Shown piece after piece: positions 52,275-61,951 of a DNA stretch of 64,000 bases. The translations under genes and the position numbers were made by a program. This DNA is from Streptomyces griseoaurantiacus (GTDB taxonomy: Bacteria > Actinomycetota > Actinomycetes > Streptomycetales > Streptomycetaceae). The stretch spans positions 62,001-126,000 of the forward strand of contig BNBP01000002.1 of NCBI GenBank assembly GCA_014656015.1. Reading direction: 5' to 3'. The notes under the pieces are model-generated. The model did not search any database, was not told the origin of the DNA, and worked only from the letters and a program-made list of their open reading frames with translations. Within the stretch, counting starts at the first letter, position 1; each line of letters opens with the position of its first letter.

Positions 52275-53557
52275 CGCCGGTGACCGTCGAAGGGGAGCGG
52301 ACGACGAAACCGGCGGAACCCGCCCGGCGGGGCGTCGTCGGCAGACTGTCCTGGGGGCTGGCCGACCAGGCGGCCTCCAGCCTGTCCAACTTCGTGGTGG
52401 GCGTCTACCTGGCACGCTCGCTGGGGCTGACCGCGTTCGGCGTGTTCAGCCTGGCCTGGGTGACCTACGGCGTGGTTCTCAACGTCTCCCGCGGCCTGGC
52501 CACCGATCCGCTCGTGGTGCGCTTCAGCGGCGTGCCGGAGTCGTCCTGGCGCGGGGCGGTGGCCCGGTCGTCGGGCACCGCGCTGCTGGTCGGCGCCGGG
52601 ATCGGCACCGTGTGTCTGGTCGCCGGGCTGAGCATCCGGGGCCAGGTGGGAGCCGCGTTCGCCGCGCTCGGCGTCGTCCTGCCGGGGCTACTGCTCCAGG
52701 ACGCCTGGCGGTACTCGTTCTTCGCCGCGGGCGTCGGCCGGAAGGCGTTCGTCAACGACGTCGTGTGGGCCCTCGCGCTCGTCCCGGCCATGGTGGCGGC
52801 GGCGAGCGTGGGCACTGTGCCGGCCTTCCTCCTTGCCTGGGGCGGGTCCGCCGCGGTCGCCGCCGCCTACGGCTGGTACCAGTCCGGCATCCGGCCGAGG
52901 CCGGCCGGGGTACGCGAGTGGCACCGCGACCACCGCGACCTCGGCTACCGCTACCTGGCCGAGAACATCGGCGTCAGCGGCGCGAGCCAGATAAGGGCGT
53001 ACGGGCTCGGCGCGATCGTCGGGGTCGGCGCCGTGGGGGTGATCCGGGGAGCCGAACTGCTGCTCGGCCCGTTCCTCGCCGTGCTGATGGGGCTGTCGCT
53101 GGTCACCGTCGCGGAGGCGGCGCGGGTGCTCAGGCAGGCCCCGCGACGGCTCGCGAGGTTCTGCTTCCTGCTCGGCGGCGGGCAGGCCGTCGCCGCGCTG
53201 TCGTGGGGGGCGGCGCTGCTGCTGGTGCCGGACCGGCTCGGCGCCTTCGTTCTGGGCGACGTCTGGCGCGGTTCCGCCGAGCTCATCGTGCCCGTCACCC
53301 TCAGCGTCGCGGGCGCCGGGCTCGGCACCGGCGCGGCGGCCGGCCTGCGCGCGCTCGCGGCGGCCCGGCGCAGTCTGCGCTGCCAGTTGTTCGCCTCCGC
53401 CTGCTACGTCGCGGGCGGGCTGGGCGGAGCTGTCGCGGGCGGCACGGCCGGCTCGGCCTGGGGCGCGGCCGCCGCGTCCGTCTGCGGCTCCGCCGTGTGG
53501 TGGTCGCAGCTGCGGGCCGCCCTGCGCGAGCGCCACGACCATCCCATCCCGAAGTGA
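52271..53557 (+). CDS. oligosaccharide flippase-like membrane protein (Wzx type)
   Basis: 428 residues with about twelve hydrophobic segments and MATE/PST-like features (GLADQAASSLSNFVVGVYLARSLG at the first helix, in two parts; IGVSGASQIRAYGLGAIVG in the middle). It would flip lipid-linked repeat units across the membrane for the Wzy-like polymerase. The ATG overlaps the DUF4910 stop. Confidence 0.85.
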   Translation: MTPVTVEGERTTKPAEPARRGVVGRLSWGLADQAASSLSNFVVGVYLARSLGLTAFGVFSLAWVTYGVVLNVSRGLATDPLVVRFSGVPESSWRGAVARSSGTALLVGAGIGTVCLVAGLSIRGQVGAAFAALGVVLPGLLLQDAWRYSFFAAGVGRKAFVNDVVWALALVPAMVAAASVGTVPAFLLAWGGSAAVAAAYGWYQSGIRPRPAGVREWHRDHRDLGYRYLAENIGVSGASQIRAYGLGAIVGVGAVGVIRGAELLLGPFLAVLMGLSLVTVAEAARVLRQAPRRLARFCFLLGGGQAVAALSWGAALLLVPDRLGAFVLGDVWRGSAELIVPVTLSVAGAGLGTGAAAGLRALAAARRSLRCQLFASACYVAGGLGGAVAGGTAGSAWGAAAASVCGSAVWWSQLRAALRERHDHPIPK

Positions 53558-53564
53558 GGACCAC

Positions 53565-54512
53565 ATGACCGCCCACCCCCGGCTGAGCATCGGCCTTCCC
53601 GTCCACAACGGCGAGGAGTACCTGGCCGAGTCGCTGGACGCCCTCCTGGGGCAGACCTACGAAGACTTCGAACTGGTGATCTCCGACAACGCGTCGACCG
53701 ACGGCACCCAGGGCATCTGCCGCCGGTACGCCGCCCGGGACTCACGCATCCGGTACATCCGGCTGCCCCGCAACATCGGCGCCGCCCCCAACCACAACTA
53801 CGTGTTCACCGAGTGCCGCGGCGAACTGTTCAAGTGGGCCTCGCACGACGACCTCTACGCCCGGGACCTGCTGCGCGGCTGCGTGTCGGCCCTGGACGAG
53901 CGGCCGGAGGTGGTCCTGGCGCACGCCGGCCAGGCCGTCATCGACGGCGACGGCAAGGTGAAGGTGCCCTACGAGTACGGGCTCGCCACCGACTCCCCAC
54001 GCGCTCCGGAGCGCTTCCGCAGCCTGCTCTTCGAGCCCGGGGGCGACGACTTCTACGGAGTGATGCGGGCCTCCGTGCTGCGCCGCGTGAAACCGCACGA
54101 CAGCTATCACCACGCGGACCGCACGTTCGTCGCCGAGATCACCCTGCACGGGCCGTTCCACCAGGTGCCGGAGCTGCTGTACTTCCGCCGGGACCACCCC
54201 ACCCGCGCCGAGCGGGCGAACCCCTCCAAGCGCTCCCGGTGCGTCAACCTCGACCCGCGCCGGGCGGGCCCGCTGCATCCGACGCCCCGGCTCCTCGCCG
54301 AGTACGTCTGGGGCTTCGCCTCCGCGATCGGGCGGGCACCGTTGTCCTCGGCCGACCGGCGGGCGTGCCACCGCCATCTGGCCGCGTGGCTGACCAGCCG
54401 CATCCGGCCGGGCGCCGGCGAGCGGGTCGAGGACCGCGCACCCCTCGCCCCGGACCGGCTCACCGTCTCCGTGGACGACCTGGTCGCCGGCCGCGAGGGA
54501 AGGCGGGCATGA
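53565..54512 (+). CDS. glycosyltransferase family 2 protein
   Basis: 315 residues, GT-A fold. LSIGLPVHNGEEYLAESLDA, VISDNASTDGT and FKWASHDDLY (the DxD-like acidic motif) identify it. No membrane segment. GAGGA lies just before the ATG. The stop overlaps the next gene's ATG. It adds one sugar of the repeat unit on the cytoplasmic side. Confidence 0.92.
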   Translation: MTAHPRLSIGLPVHNGEEYLAESLDALLGQTYEDFELVISDNASTDGTQGICRRYAARDSRIRYIRLPRNIGAAPNHNYVFTECRGELFKWASHDDLYARDLLRGCVSALDERPEVVLAHAGQAVIDGDGKVKVPYEYGLATDSPRAPERFRSLLFEPGGDDFYGVMRASVLRRVKPHDSYHHADRTFVAEITLHGPFHQVPELLYFRRDHPTRAERANPSKRSRCVNLDPRRAGPLHPTPRLLAEYVWGFASAIGRAPLSSADRRACHRHLAAWLTSRIRPGAGERVEDRAPLAPDRLTVSVDDLVAGREGRRA

Positions 54513-55741
54513 CCACCATGCACGACGAGCCCCTGCGTCTCGGCGTGTTCGGCCTGTTCGGCGCCGGCAACAGCGGCAACGACGGGTCGCTCGAGGCCGT
54601 GCTCCGCCACCTGAGGACCACCCGCCCGGATGCGGCCGTGGACGCGATGTGCGGCGGACCCGAGATCGTCACGACCCGCCACGGGATCCCCGCGACGCGG
54701 CTGAACTGGTACGGCGGGGAGTACCGGACCGCATCGCGTGCGAGCGCGATCGCCGCCAAGGCGCTGGGCAAGCTCATCGACGTCTTCCGCACCGCAGCCT
54801 GGGTGCGCAGGCACGACGCGGTGATCGTGCCGGGCACGGGTGTCCTGGAGACCACACTGCCGCTCAGGCCCTGGGGCTTCCCCTACTCGCTGTTCCTGCT
54901 GTGTCTGACGGGCCGGCTGTTCGGCACCCGGGTCGCGCTGGTGAGCGTGGGCGCGGGCACGATCGGCAACCGGTCGACCCGGGTCCTGACGCGCTGGTCG
55001 ACACGGCTGGCCGTGTACCGGTCCTACCGTGACGCCCAGTCCCGCGAGGCGATGCGGGCCATGGGCGTGAACACCGCGAGGGACGAGGTCTACGCGGACC
55101 TCGTGTTCGCCCTGCCGACGCCGTCCGCGAGCGAGCCCGCGCGGACGCGGGGTCGGGTCTGCGTGGGCGTCATGGACTTCCACGGCAGCAACGACGAGCG
55201 GGCCGTGGCGGAGGAGATCCACCGGCGCTACCTCGACGGGGCGACGCGGTTCGTCCGCGCGCTGGTCGAGGAGGGCAGAGCGGTCCGGCTGCTCACCGGC
55301 GACGAACTCGACCGGCCGGTGGCCGCCGCGATCGCCGACGCGGTCGACTCGCCGCTCGTCACCGTCTCCCCGGCGGCCTCGCTCGCCGCCCTGATGGAGG
55401 AGACCGCGGCGGCCGACACCGTGGTGGCGACCCGCTACCACAACCTGGTCTGCGCGCTGAAGGTCGGCACGCCGACTCTCGCCCTCAGCTACTCGGCGAA
55501 GAGCGAGGCGCTCATGGCCGGAATGGGGATGGGTGCCTACTGTCACTCGGCCCGCGACATCGACGCCGACCGGCTGCTCGAGCAGTTCCGGGAGCTGGAG
55601 AAGCGGGCGGCGGAGCTGCGGCGGCCCCTGGCCGAGCGGAGCGAGGCGGTCGCCCGGCGGGTCCGGCACCAGTTCGACGCGCTGGCGGCGGCACTGTACC
55701 CGGCCGCCACGCACGCCCACCCAACGCGGGAGACCTCATGA
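54509..55741 (+). CDS. polysaccharide pyruvyl transferase family protein
   Basis: 410 residues. The N-terminal GVFGLFGAGNSGNDG motif and C-terminal TRYHNLVCALKVG are the family signature; GT-B-like fold. Known members add ketal-linked pyruvate from PEP to sugars, giving extra negative charge. Related proteins in this family can have other roles (for example CsaB in wall anchoring). ATGA overlaps at both ends. Confidence 0.88.
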   Translation: MTTMHDEPLRLGVFGLFGAGNSGNDGSLEAVLRHLRTTRPDAAVDAMCGGPEIVTTRHGIPATRLNWYGGEYRTASRASAIAAKALGKLIDVFRTAAWVRRHDAVIVPGTGVLETTLPLRPWGFPYSLFLLCLTGRLFGTRVALVSVGAGTIGNRSTRVLTRWSTRLAVYRSYRDAQSREAMRAMGVNTARDEVYADLVFALPTPSASEPARTRGRVCVGVMDFHGSNDERAVAEEIHRRYLDGATRFVRALVEEGRAVRLLTGDELDRPVAAAIADAVDSPLVTVSPAASLAALMEETAAADTVVATRYHNLVCALKVGTPTLALSYSAKSEALMAGMGMGAYCHSARDIDADRLLEQFRELEKRAAELRRPLAERSEAVARRVRHQFDALAAALYPAATHAHPTRETS

Positions 55742-56295
55742 AAGCGAACGCCGTCCCGGCCGTCGCCGGAGCGTATCTGTTCCGGCCGACTCCGTACGCC
55801 GACGAACGCGGCTTCTTCTGCCGCACCTTCGACGCCGACGTGCTCCGCTCGGTGGGCCTCGACCCGCACGCCTTCGTCCAGGACAGCCTCTCGCGCTCGG
55901 CGCGGGGCGTGCTGCGCGGCATGCATCTGCGGTCCGGCGCCGGCGAGGCCAAGCTGGTGCGCTGCTCCTCCGGGAAGGTCTTCGACGTGGTCGTGGACCT
56001 GCGGCCGGACTCGCCCACCTACCTGGGCCGGGCATTCTTCGAACTCTCCGGCGAGACGCAGGAGACGCTGTACATCCCGGTGGGTTGCGCGCACGGCTTC
56101 CAGGCGCTGACCGCCACCGCCGACACCACGTACCGGATCGACCGCCCGCACGACCCGGCCGAGGACGTGACGATCCGTTACGACGACCCGGAGCTGGCCA
56201 TCCCCTGGCCGCTGCCGGTCACCTCGGTGTCCCCCCGGGACCGGGAGGCCCCGGGCCTCGCCGAGGTCATCGAGCGACTGGAGAGTGAGCGGTGA
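55738..56295 (+). CDS. dTDP-4-dehydrorhamnose 3,5-epimerase-like (RmlC family)
   Basis: 185 residues, cupin fold. GVLRGMHLR carries the catalytic His63, VGCAHGFQALT and YRIDRP follow, and RYDDPELAIPWP ends the core. It epimerises a 4-keto-6-deoxy sugar nucleotide at C3 and/or C5. The rest of the dTDP-rhamnose set (RmlA, RmlB, RmlD) is not in the cluster, so it belongs to the branched-sugar pathway here. It overlaps both neighbours. Confidence 0.9.
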   Translation: MKANAVPAVAGAYLFRPTPYADERGFFCRTFDADVLRSVGLDPHAFVQDSLSRSARGVLRGMHLRSGAGEAKLVRCSSGKVFDVVVDLRPDSPTYLGRAFFELSGETQETLYIPVGCAHGFQALTATADTTYRIDRPHDPAEDVTIRYDDPELAIPWPLPVTSVSPRDREAPGLAEVIERLESER

Positions 56296-57653
56296 GCGCC
56301 GAAGAAGCCCGAACGGCCGAAGTCGACGCGGCCGCCGAGGAGTTCGCCCTGCCCCGGTCCCGGGTGGCGAACGCGCGCCTGCGCGCGGTGATCCCCGGTG
56401 GCGCGCACACCTACGCCAAGGGCGAGGACCAGTACCCCGAGGGCCTGGCCCCCGTCATCAGCCACGGCCGGGGCGCCCATGTGTGGGACGTGGACGGCAA
56501 CCGGTACGTCGAGTACGGCTCCGGGCTGCGCTCGGTCAGTCTCGGCCACGCCCATCCGCGGGTGACCGAGGCGGTGCGGCGGGAACTGGACCGGGGCGCC
56601 AACTTCGTCCGCCCCTCCGTCCTGGAGGCCGAGGCGGCGGAGCGGTTCCTGGCGACCGTGCCGACCGCCGAGATGGTCAAGTTCGCCAAGAACGGCTCCG
56701 ACGCCACCACGGCCGCCGTGCGCCTGGCCCGCGCCGCCACCGGGCGCCCGCGCGTGGCGATCTGCGCCGACCACCCCTTCTTCTCCGTCGACGACTGGTT
56801 CATCGGCACCACCGCGATGTCCGCCGGCATCCCGGCCGCCACCACCGAGCTGACGGTGTCCTTCCCCTACGGCGACCTGGCCGCCACGGAGGCCCTGCTC
56901 GGCCGGTACGAGGGCGAGATCGCCTGCCTGGTCCTGGAGCCCGCCGCCGCCGGGGAGCCCCCGCCCGGCTATCTCGAGGGGCTGCGCGCACTGGCCGACC
57001 GGCACGGCTGCGTCCTCGTCTTCGACGAGATGATCACCGGTTTCCGCTGGTCCGAGGCGGGCGCCCAGGGCCTGTACGGCGTCACCCCCGACCTGTCCAC
57101 GTTCGGCAAGGCGCTGGGCAACGGCTTCGCCGTCTCCGCGCTCGCCGGACGCCGGGAGCTGATGGAACGCGGCGGACTGCGCCACTCGGGCGACCGCGTC
57201 TTCCTGCTGTCCACGACCCACGGCGCCGAGACGCACTCCCTGGCCGCGGCGATGGCCGTGCAGGCCACCTACGTGGAGGAGGGCGTCACCGCCCGGCTGC
57301 ACGCCCTCGGCGAGCGGCTGGCCGCCGGGGTCCGCGAGGCCGCCGCCGGCATGGGCGTCGGCGAGCACGTCCTCGTGCGCGGCCGGGCCAGCAACCTGGT
57401 CTTCGCGACCCTGGACGCGCACGGAAGGCCGTCCCAGCCGTACCGCACCCTGTTCCTGCGCCGGCTCCTCATGGGCGGGGTGCTGGCGCCCTCGTTCGTG
57501 GTGAGCGCCGCCCTCGACGAGGCCGACATCGACCACACGGTCGAGGTGGTCGCGGGGGCCTGCGCGGTCTACCGCAAGGCCCTGGACGCGGGCGACCCCA
57601 CCCCGTGGCTGGGCGGCCGCCCGGTGAAGCCGGTGTTCCGGCGGCGGGCGTGA
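56292..57653 (+). CDS. class III aminotransferase, glutamate-1-semialdehyde aminomutase-like
   Basis: 453 residues, PLP-dependent. PLP lysine K273 lies in FGKALGNG; VFDEMITGFRWS and GGAHTYAKG match the GSA-aminomutase branch. Homologues in polysaccharide clusters probably transaminate keto-sugar intermediates. The GTG start overlaps the RmlC-like stop. It is the last gene of the long plus-strand run, and convergent with the zinc ADH 28 bp away. Confidence 0.9.
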   Translation: MSAEEARTAEVDAAAEEFALPRSRVANARLRAVIPGGAHTYAKGEDQYPEGLAPVISHGRGAHVWDVDGNRYVEYGSGLRSVSLGHAHPRVTEAVRRELDRGANFVRPSVLEAEAAERFLATVPTAEMVKFAKNGSDATTAAVRLARAATGRPRVAICADHPFFSVDDWFIGTTAMSAGIPAATTELTVSFPYGDLAATEALLGRYEGEIACLVLEPAAAGEPPPGYLEGLRALADRHGCVLVFDEMITGFRWSEAGAQGLYGVTPDLSTFGKALGNGFAVSALAGRRELMERGGLRHSGDRVFLLSTTHGAETHSLAAAMAVQATYVEEGVTARLHALGERLAAGVREAAAGMGVGEHVLVRGRASNLVFATLDAHGRPSQPYRTLFLRRLLMGGVLAPSFVVSAALDEADIDHTVEVVAGACAVYRKALDAGDPTPWLGGRPVKPVFRRRA

Positions 57654-57681
57654 GGCGGGAGGGGTGGAGCCACCACGGTGA

Positions 57682-58815
57682 CTACGGGTGCAGGATCACC
57701 TTCGTGTAGCCCTCGATCCGCTTGTCGAACTTGTCGTAGCCGGACGGGGCCTCACTCAGCGGCAGTTCGTGCGAGACGACGAAGCTGGGCTTCGCCCTGC
57801 CCTCGATGATCAGGTCACGCAGGAAGCGGTTGTAGCGTTTGACGTTGCACTGCCCCGTCCCGATCCGCAGCCCCTTCTCGAACAGCCTGCCGATCGCGAC
57901 GAGCAGCATGCCCTGCTTGGCCTGCTCGTCGGGGCCGCCCGGGTCGGACGGGACGTAGAGACCGGGGACACCGAGCGCTCCGGTGGGCCGGACCGTGTTG
58001 ACGAGGGAGTTCAGCACCGTCGCCGGTTCCTCCTCGCCACTCGCGCCGGCCGTCGCCTGGTAGCCGACGGCGTCCACGCCCTTGTCCGTGCCTTCGCCGC
58101 CGGTCTGGTCCCTGATCTGCTCGACCGGGTCGCCCGCGGAGAAGTCGACGGGCACCGCGCCGATCTCCTCGGCCTTCTGGAGCCGCTCGGGGACACGGTC
58201 GACGACGAACACCTTCTTCGCGCCGCGCAGCAGCGCCGAGTACGCGGCCATCAGCCCGACCGGCCCCGCCCCGTACACCGCGACGCTCTCCCCGGGGCGG
58301 ACATCGGCGAGTTCACAACCGTGGTAGCCGGTGGGGAAGATGTCGGCGAGCAGGATGAAGTCCCTCTCGTGCGCGTCGCCCCGGGGCAGCTTCAGACAGT
58401 TGAAGTCGGCGTAGGGCACGCGCAGGTACTCGGCCTGCCCGCCCTGCCAGGGACCCATGGAGACGTACCCGTACGCCCCGCCCGCGAATCCGGGATTGAC
58501 CGTCGTGCAGTACCCCGTGTACCCCGCGGCACAGTTGCGGCAGAAGCCGCAGGCGACGTTGAAGGGCATGACCACGCGGTCGCCCTTCTCCAGCCCGGTG
58601 ACGCCGTGACCTACCTCGTCGACGATCCCCATGTTCTCGTGACCGAAGACGATGCCGGGCTCCGCGGCGGTGCGCCCCTCGTACATGTGCAGGTCGGAGC
58701 CGCAGATCGCGGTCGACGTGACGCGCACGATCACGTCGTCGGGATGCTGGATCCCCGGCTTCTCCACCTCTTCGACCGCGACCGAGAACGGCCCCTTGTA
58801 GACGACAGCCTTCAT
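57682..58815 (-). CDS. zinc alcohol dehydrogenase, glutathione-independent formaldehyde dehydrogenase type
   Basis: 377 residues. Catalytic zinc ligands include C38 (ICGSDLHMYEGR) and H59-E60 (FGHENMG); structural zinc cysteines are C89, C92, C95 and C103. VYGAGPVGLMAAYSALLRGA is the NAD site. The long insert NPGFAGGAYGYVSMGPWQGGQ (in two parts) is typical of the glutathione-independent formaldehyde dehydrogenase subgroup. Physiological substrate uncertain. The ATG at 58815 starts the homologous region; upstream in-frame codons do not. Confidence 0.9.
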   Translation of the reverse strand: MKAVVYKGPFSVAVEEVEKPGIQHPDDVIVRVTSTAICGSDLHMYEGRTAAEPGIVFGHENMGIVDEVGHGVTGLEKGDRVVMPFNVACGFCRNCAAGYTGYCTTVNPGFAGGAYGYVSMGPWQGGQAEYLRVPYADFNCLKLPRGDAHERDFILLADIFPTGYHGCELADVRPGESVAVYGAGPVGLMAAYSALLRGAKKVFVVDRVPERLQKAEEIGAVPVDFSAGDPVEQIRDQTGGEGTDKGVDAVGYQATAGASGEEEPATVLNSLVNTVRPTGALGVPGLYVPSDPGGPDEQAKQGMLLVAIGRLFEKGLRIGTGQCNVKRYNRFLRDLIIEGRAKPSFVVSHELPLSEAPSGYDKFDKRIEGYTKVILHP

Positions 58816-58976
58816 GCTCGCCACCCTCGCTTGTTCGTTCGATTTAGGCATCCGTGACCCATCTCTCATGATTGTCCGGCCCGTACGGGTGGGCAAATCG
58901 GTAGCCTCTGGAGGAATCGAACGCCCCTCGGCCGTCCGACGCCCGTCCGCCACGCACCGAGGAAGGAGGCCGCGGT

Positions 58977-59168
58977 ATGCCCGCCGAACGACTGGGAACC
59001 CTGCTGGTCCCCGTGGCCGGCCTGTCCGGCACCACCTACCCACCGGGAACGACGGTGTCCGTCCGCGGCCGGGGCGCGACCGTGGACGCCTTCGTCAAGG
59101 GGGACTGGCTGCCGCTGTCGTGGTGGGAGTTCTCCGACGGACTCCGCGAGGACATCGCCGACCGCTGA
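58977..59168 (+). CDS. small conserved-looking protein of unknown function
   Basis: 63 residues, MPAERLGTLL at the start and a Trp-rich middle (GDWLPLSWWEFSDG). It is not recognised. The strong AAGGAGG (58963-58969) eight bases before the ATG, and typical codon use, support translation. It is convergent with the PAP2 gene (10 bp between stops) and divergent from the zinc ADH. Confidence 0.6.
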   Translation: MPAERLGTLLVPVAGLSGTTYPPGTTVSVRGRGATVDAFVKGDWLPLSWWEFSDGLREDIADR

Positions 59169-59178
59169 CGCCGCGGGG

Positions 59179-59928
59179 TCACACGCCGCGACCGTGCCGG
59201 GAGCGCCCCGCGACACCGCGGGCGGCGGTCCCGCTCTCGGGGCGGGTGGCCGAGCCGGTACCCGGCCGGGCCGCCCCGCGTTCTGCCGCGCGGTCGATCA
59301 GCCACGCGGTCGCATGCACCACGGCGAGTGCCGTGCACCAGCCGCCGAGCGCGTCGGACGCGTAGTGGGCGCCGAGGGCGACCTCCGCCCAGCCCATGAC
59401 GGCCCCGGCGACCAACGCCGCGCCGAGCACGAGGAGCGTGCCGGCCGTCCGGCGGAGGCCGCGCCGGCCGGCCACCAGCAGTGCCGCGACGAGGGCGAGC
59501 GTGGTCGCGAAGGCGGTGTGCCCGCTCGGGAAGGACAGGTTCCCGGCGCCGTGGATCGTGCGCCCCACGAGGTGCTTGAGCAGCGTCGTCGTCGCCACGG
59601 TCAGCCCCGTGGCGGCCAGGAGGAACACCGCCGCGCGCGGCCGGCGCAGCAGCAGGCACCCCGCCAGCGCGGTCACCATGAGCACCGCCGCTCCCCCGGG
59701 CTCCCCCAGGAAGTCGACGGCCAGCGCCGCGTACCGCCACGGCGGCCGCACACTGTCCGCGGTCGAGGGGACGAGCCACCCGTCCACCCTGCCGGGGCCG
59801 CCGTCCCCGGCGTACCGCAGCCCGAGCGCGAGGACCACGAGCCCGGCGAGCCCCGCGGCCACCCCCAGAGGCACCCGCAGCGCGGGGGGCAGCACACGCT
59901 CCCGGGTGCCGCCGCCTCGACCGCTCAT
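59179..59928 (-). CDS. PAP2-family membrane phosphatase
   Basis: 249 residues with about five to six membrane helices. The phosphatase signature is LLKHLVGRTIHG, SFPSGHTAF and EVALGAHYASD. Members dephosphorylate lipid phosphates, including undecaprenyl pyrophosphate; recycling of the carrier for the neighbouring glycan cluster is possible but not shown. No clear ribosome site is seen before ATG 59928. Confidence 0.88.
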   Translation of the reverse strand: MSGRGGGTRERVLPPALRVPLGVAAGLAGLVVLALGLRYAGDGGPGRVDGWLVPSTADSVRPPWRYAALAVDFLGEPGGAAVLMVTALAGCLLLRRPRAAVFLLAATGLTVATTTLLKHLVGRTIHGAGNLSFPSGHTAFATTLALVAALLVAGRRGLRRTAGTLLVLGAALVAGAVMGWAEVALGAHYASDALGGWCTALAVVHATAWLIDRAAERGAARPGTGSATRPESGTAARGVAGRSRHGRGV

Positions 59929-59999
59929 GGGGCCAGGATGCCCCAACCCGCGTGCCGGGCGCAGCCGTCGACCGCACCCGGGACCCTCGGCTCGGCCGC

Positions 60000-61265
60000 T
60001 CACGCGGACGCCAGTGCCTCCGTGGGCGGAAGGCGCGCCGCACGCAGGGAGGGGTAGACACCGGCGGCCATGCCGATCAGCACCGCGCTCAGGCAGCCGC
60101 CCGCGAGCGGAAGCGGGGGGATCACGACCGGCCAGTGCTGGTGGGCCGCGTAGCCCACGGCGGCGAGGACGCCGAGCAGGATTCCGGCGAGGGCACCGAG
60201 CAGCGACAGTGCCACGGACTCGGTGAGGAACTGCACGCGGATGTGCCCCCTGGTCGCCCCGAGTGCCCGGCGCAGGCCGATGTCCCTGCGGCGCTCCAGG
60301 ACCGAGATGACCATGGTGTTGGCCACGCCCACCCCGCCGACCAGCAGCGCGATACCGGCGAGGCCCAGGAACAGGGAGGAGAAGGTGTTGCGTGTGGCGC
60401 GCTTCGCCGCCAGGGCGTCGGACGGCCGGCTGACCTGGACCTGCCCGGGCTGCTCCGGGAACACGGTGGCGGGCAGGACCCTGCGGACGTCCTCCAGGTG
60501 CTCCTCGCGCGCCTTGACGTAGAGCACCGTGGGATTGCCCTCGAAGCGCAGCAGCCGCCGGGCGGCGGGCCATCCGGTGAGCACCGCGTTGTCGAGGTCG
60601 GAGGAGAGCGGTACGGAGTGCAGGACGCCGATCACGGTGAACCACGCCCTGCCGATCCGCACCTCGGGAGCGGGGCCGGTCGCGGGGATCTCCCCGATGC
60701 CGAGACGGTGCGCGGCCTTGTGGCCCAGTACGGCCGTGGGGAACCGTTCGTCGGCGGCGTCGAAGTACCTTCCGGAGAGCACCTTCCCGCCCACCACGTC
60801 CAGCAGGTCGCGCCGGGCGGCGAGCACGCTGAGTCCGGCGCCGGAGAAGTCCTCACCGCCGACGAGGTCGGAACGCTGGACCTCGGCGTGGGTGTTGGCC
60901 ACCGCGCTCACCCCGGTGACCGGCCCGATGCGGCGCACCATGTCGACCGATTCCTCGGGCAGCCGCGCCTGTGCGCCCTCGCCCTGGAAGGGCTGCACCC
61001 GCAGCATGTCGGACCCGAGGGCCGATATCTCGTCCATGAGCGCCCGTTGGCTGGAGGCCGGGATGCCGGTGACCACCACCATGGTGGCGACGCCGATCGA
61101 GATGCCGAGGGCCGAGAGCGCGGCACGGAGCCTGCGGGTGCGCAGGCCGAGGAGCCCGAGGCTGAGCAGGTCGCGCGGGGCGAGGCGTACGGGTCGGACA
61201 GGGCCGTCGATGCGCCTGCGGGGACGCCGGGTGGTGGTGCGGGGCGGGGCGGCGGGCGTGGTCAT
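60000..61265 (-). CDS. ABC transporter permease, FtsX/MacB type
   Basis: 421 residues. Four membrane helices: one near residue 50 ([19 protein letters not shown]), then a large extracytoplasmic domain (about 75-275) and three C-terminal helices with [20 protein letters not shown] and [19 protein letters not shown]. This is the MacB-like layout. It works with the ATPase upstream, which overlaps it (ATGA), and the HlyD-like adaptor. Confidence 0.92.
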   Translation of the reverse strand: MTTPAAPPRTTTRRPRRRIDGPVRPVRLAPRDLLSLGLLGLRTRRLRAALSALGISIGVATMVVVTGIPASSQRALMDEISALGSDMLRVQPFQGEGAQARLPEESVDMVRRIGPVTGVSAVANTHAEVQRSDLVGGEDFSGAGLSVLAARRDLLDVVGGKVLSGRYFDAADERFPTAVLGHKAAHRLGIGEIPATGPAPEVRIGRAWFTVIGVLHSVPLSSDLDNAVLTGWPAARRLLRFEGNPTVLYVKAREEHLEDVRRVLPATVFPEQPGQVQVSRPSDALAAKRATRNTFSSLFLGLAGIALLVGGVGVANTMVISVLERRRDIGLRRALGATRGHIRVQFLTESVALSLLGALAGILLGVLAAVGYAAHQHWPVVIPPLPLAGGCLSAVLIGMAAGVYPSLRAARLPPTEALASA

Positions 61266-61951
61266 GACGGGCTTCCGGTGGTTGCGGTGTCCGCGACGAA
61301 GCGGCCGTCGCGCAGGCGGACCCTGCGGGGCAGCCGGTCGGCGATGTCACGGTCGTGGGTGATGAGCGCGATCGTGGTGCCGGCCGCGTTGAGTTCGCTC
61401 AGCAGGGCGAGGACGGCCTCGCCGTTGGCGGTGTCCAGGGCGCCGGTCGGTTCGTCGGCGAGGACCAGGGCGGGCTCGTGGACGATCGCGCGTGCCGTGG
61501 CCACCCGTTGACGCTCCCCTCCGGAGAGCTGTCCTGGCAGGTGGCCGGCCCGGTGGGCGAGTCCGACCCTGGCCAGTGCCTCCCCGGCCCGTCTCGCGCG
61601 GTACTTCCTGGGCACGCCGGCGTAGAGCAGGCCGGTCGCGACGTTCTCGGCCGCGGTGAGTCCGTCCGTCAGGTGGAAGTGCTGGAAGACGAAGCCGAGC
61701 CGTCTTCCGCGCAGCGCGGACAGTTGACGGTCGGACAGCTCGGCCACGTCCTGTCCCTCGATGACGACCCGGCCGCTGGTGGGTGCGGCGAGGGTGCCCA
61801 TGAGGTGGAGCAGCGTGGACTTGCCGGAGCCGGAGGGGCCGAGGATCCCGAGGAACTCGCCCCGGGCGAGGCTCAGGGAGACCCGGTCCAGGGCCTTGAC
61901 CGCGGGCGGATGGGTCACGCTCGCCTCGTACACGCCGATGACCTGGCTCAT
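61262..61951 (-). CDS. ABC transporter ATP-binding protein (MacB/LolD-like)
   Basis: 229 residues. Walker [10 protein letters not shown] (38-46), Q-loop FVFQHFHL, signature LSGGERQR, Walker [14 protein letters not shown] and the H-loop THDRDIA are intact. It energises the FtsX-like permease. The ATG overlaps the adaptor stop (ATGA). Confidence 0.95.
   Translation of the reverse strand: MSQVIGVYEASVTHPPAVKALDRVSLSLARGEFLGILGPSGSGKSTLLHLMGTLAAPTSGRVVIEGQDVAELSDRQLSALRGRRLGFVFQHFHLTDGLTAAENVATGLLYAGVPRKYRARRAGEALARVGLAHRAGHLPGQLSGGERQRVATARAIVHEPALVLADEPTGALDTANGEAVLALLSELNAAGTTIALITHDRDIADRLPRRVRLRDGRFVADTATTGSPS

Noticed and set aside
57654..57681. GGTGG-AG-CCACC hairpin as a bidirectional terminator between the aminotransferase and zinc ADH genes
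   Set aside because: The stem is only five base pairs with a two-base loop; too weak to call.
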